Below are positions 1 through 9,005 of a stretch of DNA of 64,000 nucleotides, piece after piece. Below the pieces are notes generated by a model. The model worked only from the letters and a program-made list of their open reading frames with translations. It was not told where the DNA came from and ran no database searches. Each line of letters begins with the position of its first letter. Position 1 is the stretch's first letter. The translations under genes were made by a program, and so were the position numbers. Source of the stretch: Variovorax sp. WS11 (GTDB lineage: Bacteria > Pseudomonadota > Gammaproteobacteria > Burkholderiales > Burkholderiaceae_C); contig NZ_JAAGOW010000004.1 of NCBI RefSeq assembly GCF_010499245.1, positions 186,001-250,000 of the forward strand. The letters run 5' to 3'.

Positions 1-152
1 GTGCTGGGCATGCTTTAGTACCGGCTGCGCGATGCGATGTAGTTTGAGACTACAGGCAAAGGGGACCGATGCCCGGTCCGCGGCACGCGGTCCGTGCGGA
101 TGTCGAACATTGAGACGACGAGACTCACTGGGCTCGGCCATCGGGAGTCCCC

Positions 153-462
153 ATGAATAAGTCCTTGAGCTCTTGTTTTGGCGGTGGCGCCAAACCCACT
201 GGGGCCTTTGGACCCTCGCGGTCGCGATCGGTCCGGCCATCGCGCAGTCGACCGGCAGCCCGAAAGGAACCGCGCCCATGGGCGTGGAGGGCAGCTTGTC
301 GAAGCCGCCCGCCACCCGCAAGCGCGATACGGCCCAGAATCTGAGCGACACGGCGGAGAGGTCGTGCGCATCAACCAGCGCACAGCGACGACTCACTGCG
401 ACGGCCGCGCCTGGCGAGTGGCGTTCGCTCTGCTCCAGCACATCGTTGACGTAACGCCCTGA
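153..462 (+). pseudogene. Degraded small secreted protein (tentative)
   Basis: Three overlapping plus-strand frames carry pieces that read like one small exported protein. A start at 153 begins MNKSL. A second frame then gives a hydrophobic signal-like stretch ending AIGPAIAQ, and a third frame supplies a sensible C-terminus ending at 462 (about GEVVRINQRTATTHCDGRAW). No single frame joins them, so at least two frameshifts would be needed. No family recognised. The call rests only on residue composition and could be wrong. Confidence 0.22.
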
Positions 463-507
463 GCCTCTCGAGAGTCAACGACGGCCTCGAGCGGACTATT
501 ACTCTCG

Positions 508-840
508 TCATGGCTTTCTCGGCAGAGTAGCAGTGCACTGCCTTTCGGCCTCTCGTTGACAGTTTCCGTTCACCCATTCGGCGTCTTTACTTCGCGGCGC
601 GTTCCAATAGGTTCGCGCCAGTCGACAAGCCCATCCTAGGTGGAGCTGCCCACAGGTCTGTTCGATGGAATCGATCATGCCGGTCGTAACCTTCGCGCAG
701 GTCTCCCGTGCCGCATTGATACATCGTTCGGCTCCAGGGTCCGGAACAGGAAGCTTGGTGTCATCTTGAGCGCCGATGTACTTGTGCTGTGCAAGCGCGA
801 GCACAAGGACCAATACGAATCGCCGCAGAGTAGTAGTCAT
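508..840 (-). CDS. Small secreted cysteine-rich hypothetical protein
   Basis: A 110-residue protein if translated from the ATG at 840. The open frame continues upstream to 918, but this internal start is preferred because it is followed directly by a typical signal peptide: Arg-Arg near the N-terminus, a VLVLALA core and a likely cut near GAQ. The mature part has six cysteines (for example ERCINAARETC and GNCQREAERQC), which suggests disulfides in the periplasm or outside the cell. A purine-rich GGAGGCGAGGG lies roughly 12 bases upstream. Family not recognised, and no operon partner is evident. Confidence 0.5.
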   Translation of the reverse strand: MTTTLRRFVLVLVLALAQHKYIGAQDDTKLPVPDPGAERCINAARETCAKVTTGMIDSIEQTCGQLHLGWACRLARTYWNAPRSKDAEWVNGNCQREAERQCTATLPRKP

Positions 841-1078
841 GCACGCACAGCCCTCGCCTCCAAATGAATCATATTCGGTGCTTGGGGCCCAAAGCGCCAT
901 GGCACTGTGGGCCAGCACTTCTATTGCGTGAACCGCCAGCGTCCTTGCGACAACCCCGGAAACTACGGGATGCTCTGCGCCTCATCAGAGTACCTGCAAA
1001 GGCGTGGCGCGCAGCAAACGCCCGCGGACTTCCTTGGCCAGGGTTGCAATCACGAAGAGCCACGTGCGCATGACCCAA

Positions 1079-1366
1079 TTATTGGGCATGGGTTTCGAAA
1101 CCAAGGAACGGATGCGTCGGGAGCACGCCGCGACGATGGCATCGCGCGATCAGGACCTGCGGTAGGCCGAGGAGCGGCACGCTGTACAGGAGAGGTTGAT
1201 GCTGGCCGAGGTGGATCGGGCCAGGCAAACGGCCAAGGCGCTCGAATCCGAGTCGGCCAGGGAGCAGCAGCGGCGGAGCCAAGGGCGAGGAAGCGGCAGC
1301 CGAGCGGCTGGAGACAGCGTTGGAGAAGCTCCCACCAGGTTCGCGAAAACGGCGCGGCAAGCCGTA
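1079..1366 (+). pseudogene. KfrA-like coiled-coil fragment, copy 1
   Basis: The sequence encodes a charged coiled coil (ERMRREHA, ASRDQDLR, AEERHAVQE, MLAEVDRARQ, ALESE) of the kind found in the KfrA-type plasmid DNA-binding proteins, but the N-terminal DNA-binding domain is missing. An in-frame TAG follows RDQDLR. A frameshift near 1265-1275 moves the rest (EEAAAERLETALEK) into another frame. It is clearly related to the fragment at 9006-9266 and is non-functional as read. The family name is inferred from the repeat pattern, not from a search. Confidence 0.5.
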
Positions 1367-1544
1367 GAGAAAAGTAAGTCCCACATGCGCAGCCTCAGCA
1401 AATGCTCGGCCACAAAACGACCGAGGCATCCGCCACCGCTTCGCACCGATGCTCGGCAGCGATCGGCGCCAGCTCGAGTTGGCTTAAAGCTTGTTGTTGA
1501 CCCTGTCCCGAACGTCGGTGCTGCGCTACGGCGTCGAGATTGGC

Positions 1545-1793
1545 ATGGGCGACAACCTGTCGCTGCCCGAGCGCAAGCGCTCTACTTACCGCGCATCTTC
1601 TCGGTACCCGAACGCGCTGAGGCGCTACCTCTCCAAGCTCGGCTATGCCCAGTACCTGGCAAACCAGGCCGTCTGCCGCGCCTGCGACGCCTATGCGCGC
1701 TGGGACGTCGAGGACGGCCAGGATGAGTCCGCCGAGGAGGTGCTGCGCGTGCGGTGCCGGGCCTGCGGCAACGGCTGGCGGATCAACCTGTGA
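1545..1793 (+). CDS. Small zinc-ribbon hypothetical protein
   Basis: An 82-residue protein from the ATG at 1545. The frame stays open upstream to 1491, but MGDNLSLPERKR is the more natural start. It has two CxxC knuckles, VCRACDAY at about residue 55 and RCRACGNGW near the C-terminus, which together would bind one zinc. The N-terminal half is basic and helical (SRYPNALRRYLSKLGYAQYL). The pattern suggests a nucleic-acid- or protein-binding zinc ribbon. No family recognised. It lies just upstream of the ClC gene on the same strand. Confidence 0.5.
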   Translation: MGDNLSLPERKRSTYRASSRYPNALRRYLSKLGYAQYLANQAVCRACDAYARWDVEDGQDESAEEVLRVRCRACGNGWRINL

Positions 1794-1859
1794 GGCACGC
1801 CGGGCCGGTGGATCCTGAAGCCGGGCGTCGGGCAGGCAGTGCGTAGACTAGCGGGGCCA

Positions 1860-3235
1860 ATGAACCGCGAACCAGATTTTCTTGAGCATTTGCGCGCCGA
1901 ACTGTCCGGCGGCCGCGTCTGGCTCGACCGGGCCATCGTGCTGGGCTATGCGATCGCGGCCGGGCTGTTCGTGGTGGGCTTCACGCTCGTCAGCGATTGG
2001 GTCTTCGGTGAATTCCACCGTTTCTATCGGGCTTGGCCCTGGGCCGTGCTCCTGACCACGCCGCTGCTCACCGCCGGCATCGTATGGTCCACGCAGCGCT
2101 TCTTCCCTGGCGCCAGCGGCTCGGGCATTCCGCAGATCAAGGCGGCGCTGCATCCGGCCCTGCCCGAGGAGCGGCGCTTCATGTTCGCGTCGCTGCGGCT
2201 CACGGTCGCCAAGATCGGGCTGGGTGCGGCGGGATTCGCAGCCGGCCTGTCGATCGGGCGCGAGGGCCCCTCCGTGCAGGTCGCGGCCGGCGTGATGCAG
2301 CATGCGCGGCGCTGGCTGTCGCCTAACACCAACATTGACGGGCGCGCGCTGCTGGTGGCTGGGGGCGCAGCCGGCATCGCGGCAGCCTTCAACGCACCGT
2401 TGGCAGGGGTGGTGTTTGCCATCGAGGAGCTGTCGGGCCGACTCGAGGCGCGCTCCAGCGGCCTGATCATCACGGCCATCGTGTTGGCCGGCCTGGTGGC
2501 CGTCTCGGCATTCGGGAACCTGAGCTACTTCGGCGTCATCAAGGTGCCCCACATCGGCTGGGACGCACTGGGCCCGGGCCTGCTGGTGGCGCTGGCGACG
2601 GGCGTCGCAGGCGGCTTGTTTGCGCGGCTCCTGATCGCCTCGCTCACCGGCGCGCCCGGGCGGCTGAACCGCCTCCGCGCGCGTTGGCCGGTGCGGTTTT
2701 GCTGCGGTCGGCGGACTCGCGGTGGCAGGGATCGGCCTGGTGACGGGTGGCGTGACCTTCGGCGCGGGGGTCCGAAGCCGTGAAGCGGATGCTCGCCGGC
2801 CACGACGAGCTCTCGCCGCTCTACACGCTGCTCAAATTCATCGCCGCCTGGTGCGGCGTGCCGGGCGGCATCTTCGCGCCTGCATTGTCGATCGGTGCCG
2901 GCATCGGCAATGGCTTTGCCCAGTTCGCCAATCCCGGGCTCGGCCCCGCGTTGATCGCGATGGGCATGGCCGGCTTTCTCGCCGCCGTGACACAGGCACC
3001 GCTCACGGCCTTCATCATCGTGATGGAGATGGTCGACGGGCATTCGATGGTGCTGAGCCTGATGGCTTCGGCCATGTTGGCCAGCGTTGTGTCCCGCATG
3101 ATCAGCCGGCCGCTCTATGAATCACTGGCCGAGCACATGGTGGGGGTCGCGATAGGCTCGCCGGCGCCGGTTGCGACGGCGCCCCAGCCAAAGCTCAGCG
3201 AAGAGACGTCCGCTTCGGAGCGCCCGCTCGCGTAG
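1860..3235 (+). pseudogene. ClC-type chloride channel/transporter, two frameshifts
   Basis: Voltage-gated ClC family membrane protein. The three selectivity-filter motifs are present: GSGIP near residue 90, SIGREGPSVQ near residue 135, and GVPGGIFAP in the distal part. The reading frame breaks twice. An extra T in the TTTT run at about 2697-2700 and an extra G in the GGGGG run at about 2765-2770 push the segment FAAVGGLAVAGIGLVTGG and then SEAVKRMLAG into other frames. Removing one base from each run gives a continuous ClC protein of about 457 residues ending ERPLA. Both lesions sit in homopolymers, so sequence error is as likely as real inactivation. A short copy of its distal part recurs at 16669-16812. 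Confidence 0.85.
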
Positions 3236-3242
3236 GGGTAAT

Positions 3243-3272
3243 CGTCCTTTCCATACATGCACGGAAAGGACG
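3243..3272 (+). terminator. Inverted repeat after the ClC gene
   Basis: A perfect 10-bp inverted repeat (CGTCCTTTCC / GGAAAGGACG) with a 10-base loop lies 8 bases after the ClC stop codon. There is no clear T-tract, so it may be a weak terminator or an mRNA-stabilising hairpin. Confidence 0.45.
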
Positions 3273-3389
3273 ACTGCCCCGATCTAAGCGCACCGATCAC
3301 CGATCTGCAAGATGAGTACGATTGCCCCTACCGGGTTTCGAGTCGGGAGGCTGACGGCTGGGTCTATCCTTGCGGACGCACAAACTCAT

Positions 3390-4112
3390 TCACCTGAGTT
3401 TGGCAAGGCGCTCCTCGGCCACAGCGGCCGCCTCGGATTCTGGATATGCCTCCAGGATGTCTTCTAACGTCTTGCGGGCCGATTTCACATCCATGAGTTC
3501 TACCTGGCAATCGGCGAGGGACAACAGCGCTTCCGGCGCGTGCGGATGGTCGGGCTCGGCCGTCACCATCGCCCCGAAATTGCCCCCCGCATCGCGGTAG
3601 TTGTGCAAGGCGTACTGGGCAGTGCCCAGCCAGAACAGCGCAGTAGGCCTGTAGCCGCTTTCCGGGTAGCGCTTCATGAACGAGACCAAACCGGCTTCCG
3701 CCTCCGACAGTTCACCGTCGCGAACGGTGGCAAGCACGTCTTCGAATTCCTGCTTCTCGCCTGGCTTGGCTGCAAGCCGCTTGCCATCCGACCCCCCCGT
3801 GCGCAGGCGCTCGCCAGTGCCCGGCGCCATGTCGTTCTGGCTGCGCTGCATGTTGGCCATATCATGTGTCAGCCTCTTGTTTTGTCCGCTCACGGTCGCC
3901 AGTTCGTCGCGCAGCACCTCGACCTGATTGGAAAGGTCGAGCACGCTGCGACGAAGCTGGGCACTATCGTCACGCGTTCCTCTCAGGTCATCCGCCGCTC
4001 GCTGCTGGGAAGCATTGACTTTTTGCCGCAAATCGATGGCGCTCGCGGTCGAGAGGGCAAACAGGCCCTGCCCGACAGTGCAGCCAACGGTGCACGCCAC
4101 GCCCACGCCCAT
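3390..4112 (-). CDS. cpoB: CpoB/YbgF-like periplasmic TPR protein
   Basis: CpoB (YbgF) couples the Tol-Pal machine to peptidoglycan synthesis during outer-membrane constriction. The predicted 240-residue protein starts at 4112 with a signal peptide ending ALSTASA. It continues with the family's DLRQKV coiled coil (LRRSVLDLSNQVEVLRDEL) and ends with TPR helices (FMKRYPESGYRPTALFWLG, NYRDAGGNFGAMV, SARKTLEDILEAYPES). The frame is open to 4313, but the upstream part is poorly coding-like. The usual tolB and pal neighbours are absent, so this is an orphan copy, possibly a paralogue of a chromosomal cpoB. The usual acidic LFDDDEARRAI lead into the coiled coil is altered. Confidence 0.8.
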   Translation of the reverse strand: MGVGVACTVGCTVGQGLFALSTASAIDLRQKVNASQQRAADDLRGTRDDSAQLRRSVLDLSNQVEVLRDELATVSGQNKRLTHDMANMQRSQNDMAPGTGERLRTGGSDGKRLAAKPGEKQEFEDVLATVRDGELSEAEAGLVSFMKRYPESGYRPTALFWLGTAQYALHNYRDAGGNFGAMVTAEPDHPHAPEALLSLADCQVELMDVKSARKTLEDILEAYPESEAAAVAEERLAKLR

Positions 4113-4317
4113 CGAAACGGCACCCAGCAAATGGCGAAGGTCAGCTGCGGACAAAACCCAGCCGATCAGCCTCGAGCCAATCCGCAAGGCAAAACCCCGG
4201 CTGGCAGCGCCGGGCAACAGGCCAAGCGCGCTCAGCGCGGTTGATCCGGTCATTTCCAATACCAATCTGAGTGGGGCGCCCTCAAGTTTGGGAGCGCAAC
4301 CGGCTTGAGTCAATGGA

Positions 4318-4907
4318 TCAAGCCCGAGGATTGTTCGGCCGAGGCGAGCATTCGCGTCACCTCATGGCGATCGCCATCCAGACCGGCACGGGCCGCGATT
4401 GCTCGTCCTCGATCGACCCTATTGCTTCGATGTAGCGCGTGTCGCCCGCGTAGTGTCAGCTACCTCCAAAATCGCTGAAATACGAAGCGTCGGGGATGGT
4501 CGTTCATGAACACGGAGCATAGAGCGCAAGCTGAAACGGAAAAGAAGTGATCGCCGGCACCGCCTGCCTTCGCACATCCATCTTCTTGTGCTCGCCAATG
4601 GAGTGCCTCGCCTTCGCCGGGGCTCATCCCTTAGCGCCCTGACCTTGAGTCAAGATGGGACGGCTGGACGCTTGCCCAAGGCCGGCGATCACAAACGAGG
4701 GGTGGCACAGCCACCGTGACCGTTGCCGACGTGACCCCAGTCGGACGGCATTCTCCACGTGGTCGACAAGGTGCTGTTGCCGAAGTGAGGCACAACGACG
4801 AGTGCGGCGCGGTTCCGTGCGGCGCGGTCACTACACTCTTCGGTGTCGTCAAAGCACGCAACGCCTGCCGCGCGCCACTGGCGCTTGAACCCCAACACGC
4901 CGCCGAC
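4318..4907. other. Intergenic region, no gene seen
   Basis: About 590 bases lie between the cpoB-like gene and the gene at 4921. The open frames here are short and overlap one another without signal peptides, motifs or start signals. No RNA gene or long hairpin was noticed. Promoters for the divergent neighbours presumably lie here. Confidence 0.4.
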
Positions 4908-4920
4908 GAAAGGCAACGCC

Positions 4921-5373
4921 ATGTCCCTGACCGACACGCTCCAGATCCCCACGGCGAACGCGGACGGCAGCTTTGCCGCGCCGGTGCCGCCGCCGGCGGA
5001 TAGCGCGGCCGACGCGCTGCGCGACGCGAAGGCGCAGCACGCGGTGCTGGCCGAGCAACTCGACGCGGTCAACGAGTTGCTGGCCAAGCCGCTCAACGAG
5101 ATTCTGGCGGACCGCGAACGCTTCAAGGAATCGGCCGCTGCGTGGGACGCCTTCGGCGCCATGTGGATGCTGTCGCAGCGCGCGATGAAGCGCGTGGCGC
5201 TCGACCTCGCTGCGCAGCTCGGCGTGAGCGAGGACGAGGTGGTGGCCCGTGCGCTGGTGCACGCCAACGAGGTGCTGAACGGCGACGGCGTGGATCTGGG
5301 CGGCCTCCTTGCCGAGGCTCAGCTCGCGCACATCGCCAGGCACAAGCCCTTGCTGCGCAAGCAGTTCCGCTGA
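4921..5373 (+). CDS. Hypothetical protein upstream of the Sir2 gene
   Basis: A 150-residue soluble protein. The ATG at 4921 (MSLTDTLQIP) is chosen over an open extension to 4843 because GAAAGGCAACGCC precedes it as a plausible ribosome site. After a low-complexity N-terminus with a Pro-rich PVPPPADS, the rest is helical and acidic (LAEQLDAVNELLAKPLNEI, QLGVSEDEVVARALVHANEVL). It resembles proteobacterial hypotheticals annotated only as conserved. It lies 59 bases upstream of the Sir2 gene on the same strand, so the two may be cotranscribed. Confidence 0.65.
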   Translation: MSLTDTLQIPTANADGSFAAPVPPPADSAADALRDAKAQHAVLAEQLDAVNELLAKPLNEILADRERFKESAAAWDAFGAMWMLSQRAMKRVALDLAAQLGVSEDEVVARALVHANEVLNGDGVDLGGLLAEAQLAHIARHKPLLRKQFR

Positions 5374-5432
5374 ACATCGCGGAGAGCCCCGCCGCCTGCG
5401 CGGCGACGCCGGCCGCCGTATGCTCGCTTGCC

Positions 5433-6257
5433 ATGGACGCCTCCACCTCGCTCGCCGACTTCGCCGCGCGCCATCCCCGCCTCTTCGTGCTGACCGGCGC
5501 CGGCTGCAGCACCGACTCGGGCATCCCCGACTACCGCGACGTCAACGGCGACTGGAAGCGGCCGTCGCCGGTCACCCTCCAAGCTTTCACCGGCGACGAG
5601 CTCACGCGCCGCCGCTACTGGGCACGCAGCCTCGTCGGCTGGCCGACCATGGCGACAGCCCAGCCTGGTGCCTCGCACCGCGCGCTGGCCCGCCTCGAGG
5701 CCTCGGGCCGCGTGGGACTGCTGCTCACGCAGAACGTCGACGGGCTGCACGACGCCGCCGGCAGCCGCCAGACCATCGACCTGCACGGCCGCATCGACAC
5801 CGTGCGCTGCCTCGGCTGCGAGACGCGCACGCCGCGTGCCGTAATGCAGCAGTCGCTGCGTGCGCGCAACCCCGCCTGGGCCGCACTGGAAGCCCGCGCC
5901 GCGCCGGACGGCGATGCTGACGTCGAAGACCGGGATTTCGCCAGCTTCGACGTGCCGGCCTGTCCGATCTGCGGCGGCATGCTCAAGCCCGACGTGGTGT
6001 TCTTCGGCGAGAGCGTGCCGCGCGAGCGCGTGCAAGCCGCCTATGCGGCGCTGAGTGAAGCCGATGCCGTGTTGGTCGCCGGCTCGTCGCTGATGGTGTA
6101 TTCGGGCTTCCGGTTCGTGCAGGCGGCCGTGGCTGCGGGCAAGCCGGTGGCGGCGGTCAACCTCGGACGCACGCGTGCCGACGATCTGTTGGCTTTGAAG
6201 GTCGCGCAGCCGGTGGGCGAGGCATTGACGGCCCTGGTCGAGCAACTGGTAGCATGA
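5433..6257 (+). CDS. Sir2-family NAD-dependent protein deacylase (sirtuin)
   Basis: Sirtuins use NAD+ to remove acyl groups from lysines, giving nicotinamide and O-acyl-ADP-ribose. The 274-residue protein has the Rossmann NAD signature GAGCSTDSGIPDYR at about residues 21-34 and the catalytic-His region TQNVDGLHDAAG with LHGRIDT. Two CxxC pairs (CLGC and CPIC) form the zinc-binding module, and GSSLMVYSG lies in the distal NAD site. A longer in-frame extension exists, but MDASTSLADFAARHPRL at 5433 fits the family start. The proteobacterial class with an insertion between the two CxxC pairs matches its size. It is complete and shows no frameshift. Confidence 0.9.
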   Translation: MDASTSLADFAARHPRLFVLTGAGCSTDSGIPDYRDVNGDWKRPSPVTLQAFTGDELTRRRYWARSLVGWPTMATAQPGASHRALARLEASGRVGLLLTQNVDGLHDAAGSRQTIDLHGRIDTVRCLGCETRTPRAVMQQSLRARNPAWAALEARAAPDGDADVEDRDFASFDVPACPICGGMLKPDVVFFGESVPRERVQAAYAALSEADAVLVAGSSLMVYSGFRFVQAAVAAGKPVAAVNLGRTRADDLLALKVAQPVGEALTALVEQLVA

Positions 6258-6681
6258 GCGTCAAGGCTCAGCGATCGACGTGGCGACCGCTGCCACTGGT
6301 GCGGCATGGTTCACATCGATAAGTGGTTGTCGTGCATTGGGCTTTTCAAGATGACCGAATGAAGGGGGCTCTCCACTCGCATCAAGCCCCTACGTATTGC
6401 GGCCCCGGCGTCCTGTCCGGCGCCTGCTGCTCACCGTTGGCGCACCTGTTCGGGACAACACTTTCCCTGTGAGAAAACCATCCAGATCCACTGTCTGCGG
6501 ATGCGGCAGTGAGCACCTGGGTCCGCATACAGATAAAGGACCCTGGCGGCTGCTGGGAAGACCAGGGCTACAACTGGTTTGGCGGTAGCTGAGTCCCCAT
6601 GGCGGACTCGGCGTTGTTGAAACGCGCGGCCGCGTTCGCTTGAACCATGCCATTTGAAACCTGACCCTAGAGGACACAGAA
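6258..6681. other. Intergenic region, no gene seen
   Basis: About 420 bases precede the MXKDX peptide gene. No convincing ORF, RNA or repeat was seen. A promoter for the oxidative-repair cluster at 6682-8858 is expected here, but I cannot pick a credible -35/-10 pair. Confidence 0.35.
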
Positions 6682-6911
6682 ATGAACAAGCTCACCGCAA
6701 CCCTGTTGGCCACCTGGATGGCCGTCGGCTCCGTCTCGCCGCAGGCGAGATGAAGAAGGATGGTAAGGCCAAGGACTCGATGGCCAAGGACGGTATGAAG
6801 AAAGACAGCATGGCGAAAGGCGGCATGAAGAAGGACGGGATGGCCAAGGACGGCATGACGAAGGATTCGATGGCCAAGGACGCCATGAAGAAGGACGAGA
6901 TGAAGAAGTAG
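6682..6911 (+). pseudogene. Methionine-rich MXKDX pentapeptide-repeat protein, frameshifted
   Basis: Members of this small exported family have a signal peptide followed by many MxKDx pentads. Here a signal peptide starts at 6682 (MNKLTATLLATWMAVGSVS) but hits a stop, while ten pentads (MKKDG, MAKDG, MKKDS, MAKDA and so on) run in another frame from 6750 to the TAG at 6909. A frameshift around 6735-6748, at the end of the signal peptide, separates the two. If the shift is a sequence error, the product is a periplasmic peptide of about 75 residues with ten methionines in its repeats. It heads the thioredoxin/MsrA/DM13 cluster, which suits a role as an oxidant sink. Confidence 0.7.
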
Positions 6912-6939
6912 CGGCCACGCGCGCCGGCGGAGATCAATC

Positions 6940-7644
6940 GTGATCCTGTTCACCCTCCTGACCGGCGTCACGGCGGTCGCGCTCGGAGTCGACACCGTCC
7001 TGCTCGCGCGGCTGTCGTCGGGGAGCGGCGGCGCGTCGGTCGAGAAGAGCCTGTTCCAGCGACCTCGCCCCCCTCCCATGGAGAACGCGCCGGCTGCTCC
7101 GCTGCGCGCGGCGGCGCCCGTGCGAAGCGGCTTCATGACCGTCCAGGCCAATGCCGCCGGCGCTCGGCTCCCAACGCTTCCGATCGAGGGGGCGATGCCT
7201 CCGCTCACCGGCGCCGTCGAATGGCTCAGTTCGCCCCCGCTTACGGCCGAGGCGCTGCGCGGCAAGGTGGTGCTGGTCGACTTCTGGACCTACTCGTGCA
7301 TCAACTGCCTGAATGCGCTGCCTCACGTGCGCGACTGGCACCGCAAGTACAAAGACCAGCACCTGGTCGTGGTCGGCGTGCATTCACCCGAGTTCGCCTT
7401 CGAGAAAAGCATCAACAATGTGAAGCGCGCAGTGCACAGGCTCGAGGTCGCTTTTCCGGTGGCGATCGACAACAACTACACCATCTGGCGCGCCTTTGGC
7501 AACAACTGCTGGCCGGCGCACTACTTCGTCGACGCCAAGGGCCGCATCCGCTTTCATCACTTGGGCGAAGGCGAGTACGAAGAATCGGAGCAGGTGATCC
7601 AGCAACTCCTGGAAGAAGCACGCAAGGAAGCAAGGCCGATATGA
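6940..7644 (+). CDS. Membrane-anchored thioredoxin-like redoxin (DipZ C-terminal type)
   Basis: The 234-residue protein starts at GTG 6940 with an uncleaved or cleavable N-terminal hydrophobic segment (LFTLLTGVTAVALGV). A low-complexity linker follows, and then a thioredoxin fold from about residue 90. The redox site is CINC in FWTYSCINCLNALPHV, the form typical of the TlpA/DipZ-like redoxins. The cis-Pro region NNCWPAHYFVD is present. It probably works in the periplasm and may pass electrons to the MsrA encoded next. Its stop codon overlaps the msrA start (ATGA at 7641-7644), which implies translational coupling. No CcdA-like membrane partner is encoded nearby. Confidence 0.82.
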   Translation: MILFTLLTGVTAVALGVDTVLLARLSSGSGGASVEKSLFQRPRPPPMENAPAAPLRAAAPVRSGFMTVQANAAGARLPTLPIEGAMPPLTGAVEWLSSPPLTAEALRGKVVLVDFWTYSCINCLNALPHVRDWHRKYKDQHLVVVGVHSPEFAFEKSINNVKRAVHRLEVAFPVAIDNNYTIWRAFGNNCWPAHYFVDAKGRIRFHHLGEGEYEESEQVIQQLLEEARKEARPI

Positions 7645-8375
7645 AGAATCCATCGAACCCCGGTTCGCCGCGACGTCTCGCAATTGCCGCGCTCGCGCTC
7701 CTCGGCGGCGCGGCGGTGTGGCATGCCATGCCCTCGCTCGCAGCGGAGGCGGCCGTGGTCATTCCGGCGCCGGCGGAGGATCTGGCCGCCGCGCCAGGCG
7801 CGGCATCGGAGACGGCCGTGATCGCCGGCGGCTGCTTCTGGGGCGTGCAGGGTGTCTTCCAGCACGTGAAGGGCGTGACCAGCGCCGTGTCGGGCTATGC
7901 CGGCGGCGATGCAGCCACGGCGAAGTACGGCGCGATCGGCTCGGGACGGACCGGCCACGCGGAGGCCGTTCGCATCACCTACGATCCGCGGCAGATCAGC
8001 TATGGACTACTGCTACAGATCTACTTTTCCGTGGCGCACAACCCGACTGAGCTGAACCGCCAGGGGCCGGACAGCGGCACCCAGTACCGCTCGGCGATTT
8101 TTCCGGTGAATGCCGACCAGGCAAGGGTGGCTAAGACCTACATTGCGCAGCTTGACAAGGCCAAGGTGTTCGGCAGGTCGATCGCCACCACCGTCGAGCC
8201 GACGAAGGCTTTCTACCCGGCGGAGGCGTATCACCAGGACTACATGACGCGCAACCCGCGGCAGCCCTACATCGTGATCAACGACTTGCCCAAAGTCGGC
8301 AACCTGAAACGCGTGTTCCCCGACCGCTATCGCGCCGAGCCTGTGCTGGTGGGTGCCACCGGCACCTTGCAGTAG
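7641..8375 (+). CDS. msrA: Periplasmic peptide-methionine (S)-S-oxide reductase
   Basis: MsrA reduces the S-epimer of methionine sulfoxide in proteins using thioredoxin-like donors. The 244-residue product has an N-terminal signal peptide (IAALALLGGAAVWHAMPSLAA), then the catalytic GGCFWGVQGVFQ at about residues 62-74. The family blocks SGYAGG, YGAIGSGRTGHAEAV, NPTELNRQGPDSGTQYRS and AYHQDY all follow, so the domain is complete. Export is unusual for MsrA, which is normally cytoplasmic. It fits the exported redoxin that overlaps it upstream and the exported methionine-rich peptide. Confidence 0.93.
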   Translation: MKNPSNPGSPRRLAIAALALLGGAAVWHAMPSLAAEAAVVIPAPAEDLAAAPGAASETAVIAGGCFWGVQGVFQHVKGVTSAVSGYAGGDAATAKYGAIGSGRTGHAEAVRITYDPRQISYGLLLQIYFSVAHNPTELNRQGPDSGTQYRSAIFPVNADQARVAKTYIAQLDKAKVFGRSIATTVEPTKAFYPAEAYHQDYMTRNPRQPYIVINDLPKVGNLKRVFPDRYRAEPVLVGATGTLQ

Positions 8376-8387
8376 CGCAATCGACGC

Positions 8388-8858
8388 GTGAAGAAGTTTA
8401 TCCTTCTTATCGTCTCGCACGCGGTCGTGGCGGCCCTGGGCTTCGGCGCGGGCATCTATGCCTTGCCCATCCTCACGGCGCCGCGCGCACCCGCCCAGGC
8501 CGAGGTCACTGCACTGGCCGCACAAGCGCAGTTCACCGGCCGATTCAGGCGCGACTTGACAGGCAGCGATGCCCTTCACTGGGGTGAAGGCACGGTGGCT
8601 GTGAGCCGCAGCGCGGTGTCACTGCAAGGCAGTGTTGCGCCTGGGCCCGACTACAAGCTCTACCTCGCGCCGGAGTTCGTCCAGACCGAGGCCGACTTCC
8701 TGCGGCTGAAGCCGAAGATGCTGCGCGTGGGCGACGTGAAAACCTTCGAGAACTTCATCGTGCCGATGCCGGCATCGGCCGATCCGACGGCCTACAACAC
8801 GGTCATCGTCTGGTGTGAATCGTTCGGCCAGTTCATCACCGCGGCTCAGTACCGATGA
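8388..8858 (+). CDS. DM13-domain protein, membrane-anchored
   Basis: A 156-residue protein from GTG 8388, 12 bases after msrA. One N-terminal hydrophobic helix (FILLIVSHAVVAALGFGAGIYAL) precedes a DM13 domain (about residues 48-156). It has the characteristic features GxVAPGPDYKLYLAPEF, a GDVKTFENFIVPMP strand and the C-terminal IVWCESFGQFITAAQ with the conserved cysteine. DM13 domains are related to DOMON-type folds, and a redox role has been proposed for the conserved cysteine. Its place at the end of the redoxin-msrA operon supports that. The exact function is unknown. Confidence 0.8.
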   Translation: MKKFILLIVSHAVVAALGFGAGIYALPILTAPRAPAQAEVTALAAQAQFTGRFRRDLTGSDALHWGEGTVAVSRSAVSLQGSVAPGPDYKLYLAPEFVQTEADFLRLKPKMLRVGDVKTFENFIVPMPASADPTAYNTVIVWCESFGQFITAAQYR

Positions 8859-9005
8859 TGGCGTTGTTAGAGGTCGCGCGGTAAGTGGAGAGCATCTAGG
8901 CGAGCATCCATCTCCTGGGGGTGTGGGTGCAGCAAGGTAGGCCTAGCGGATCGGGCCCGTGACGCCCTTGGGACGAGAATGTCCGGCAACTGAAGATTTG
9001 CTGCA

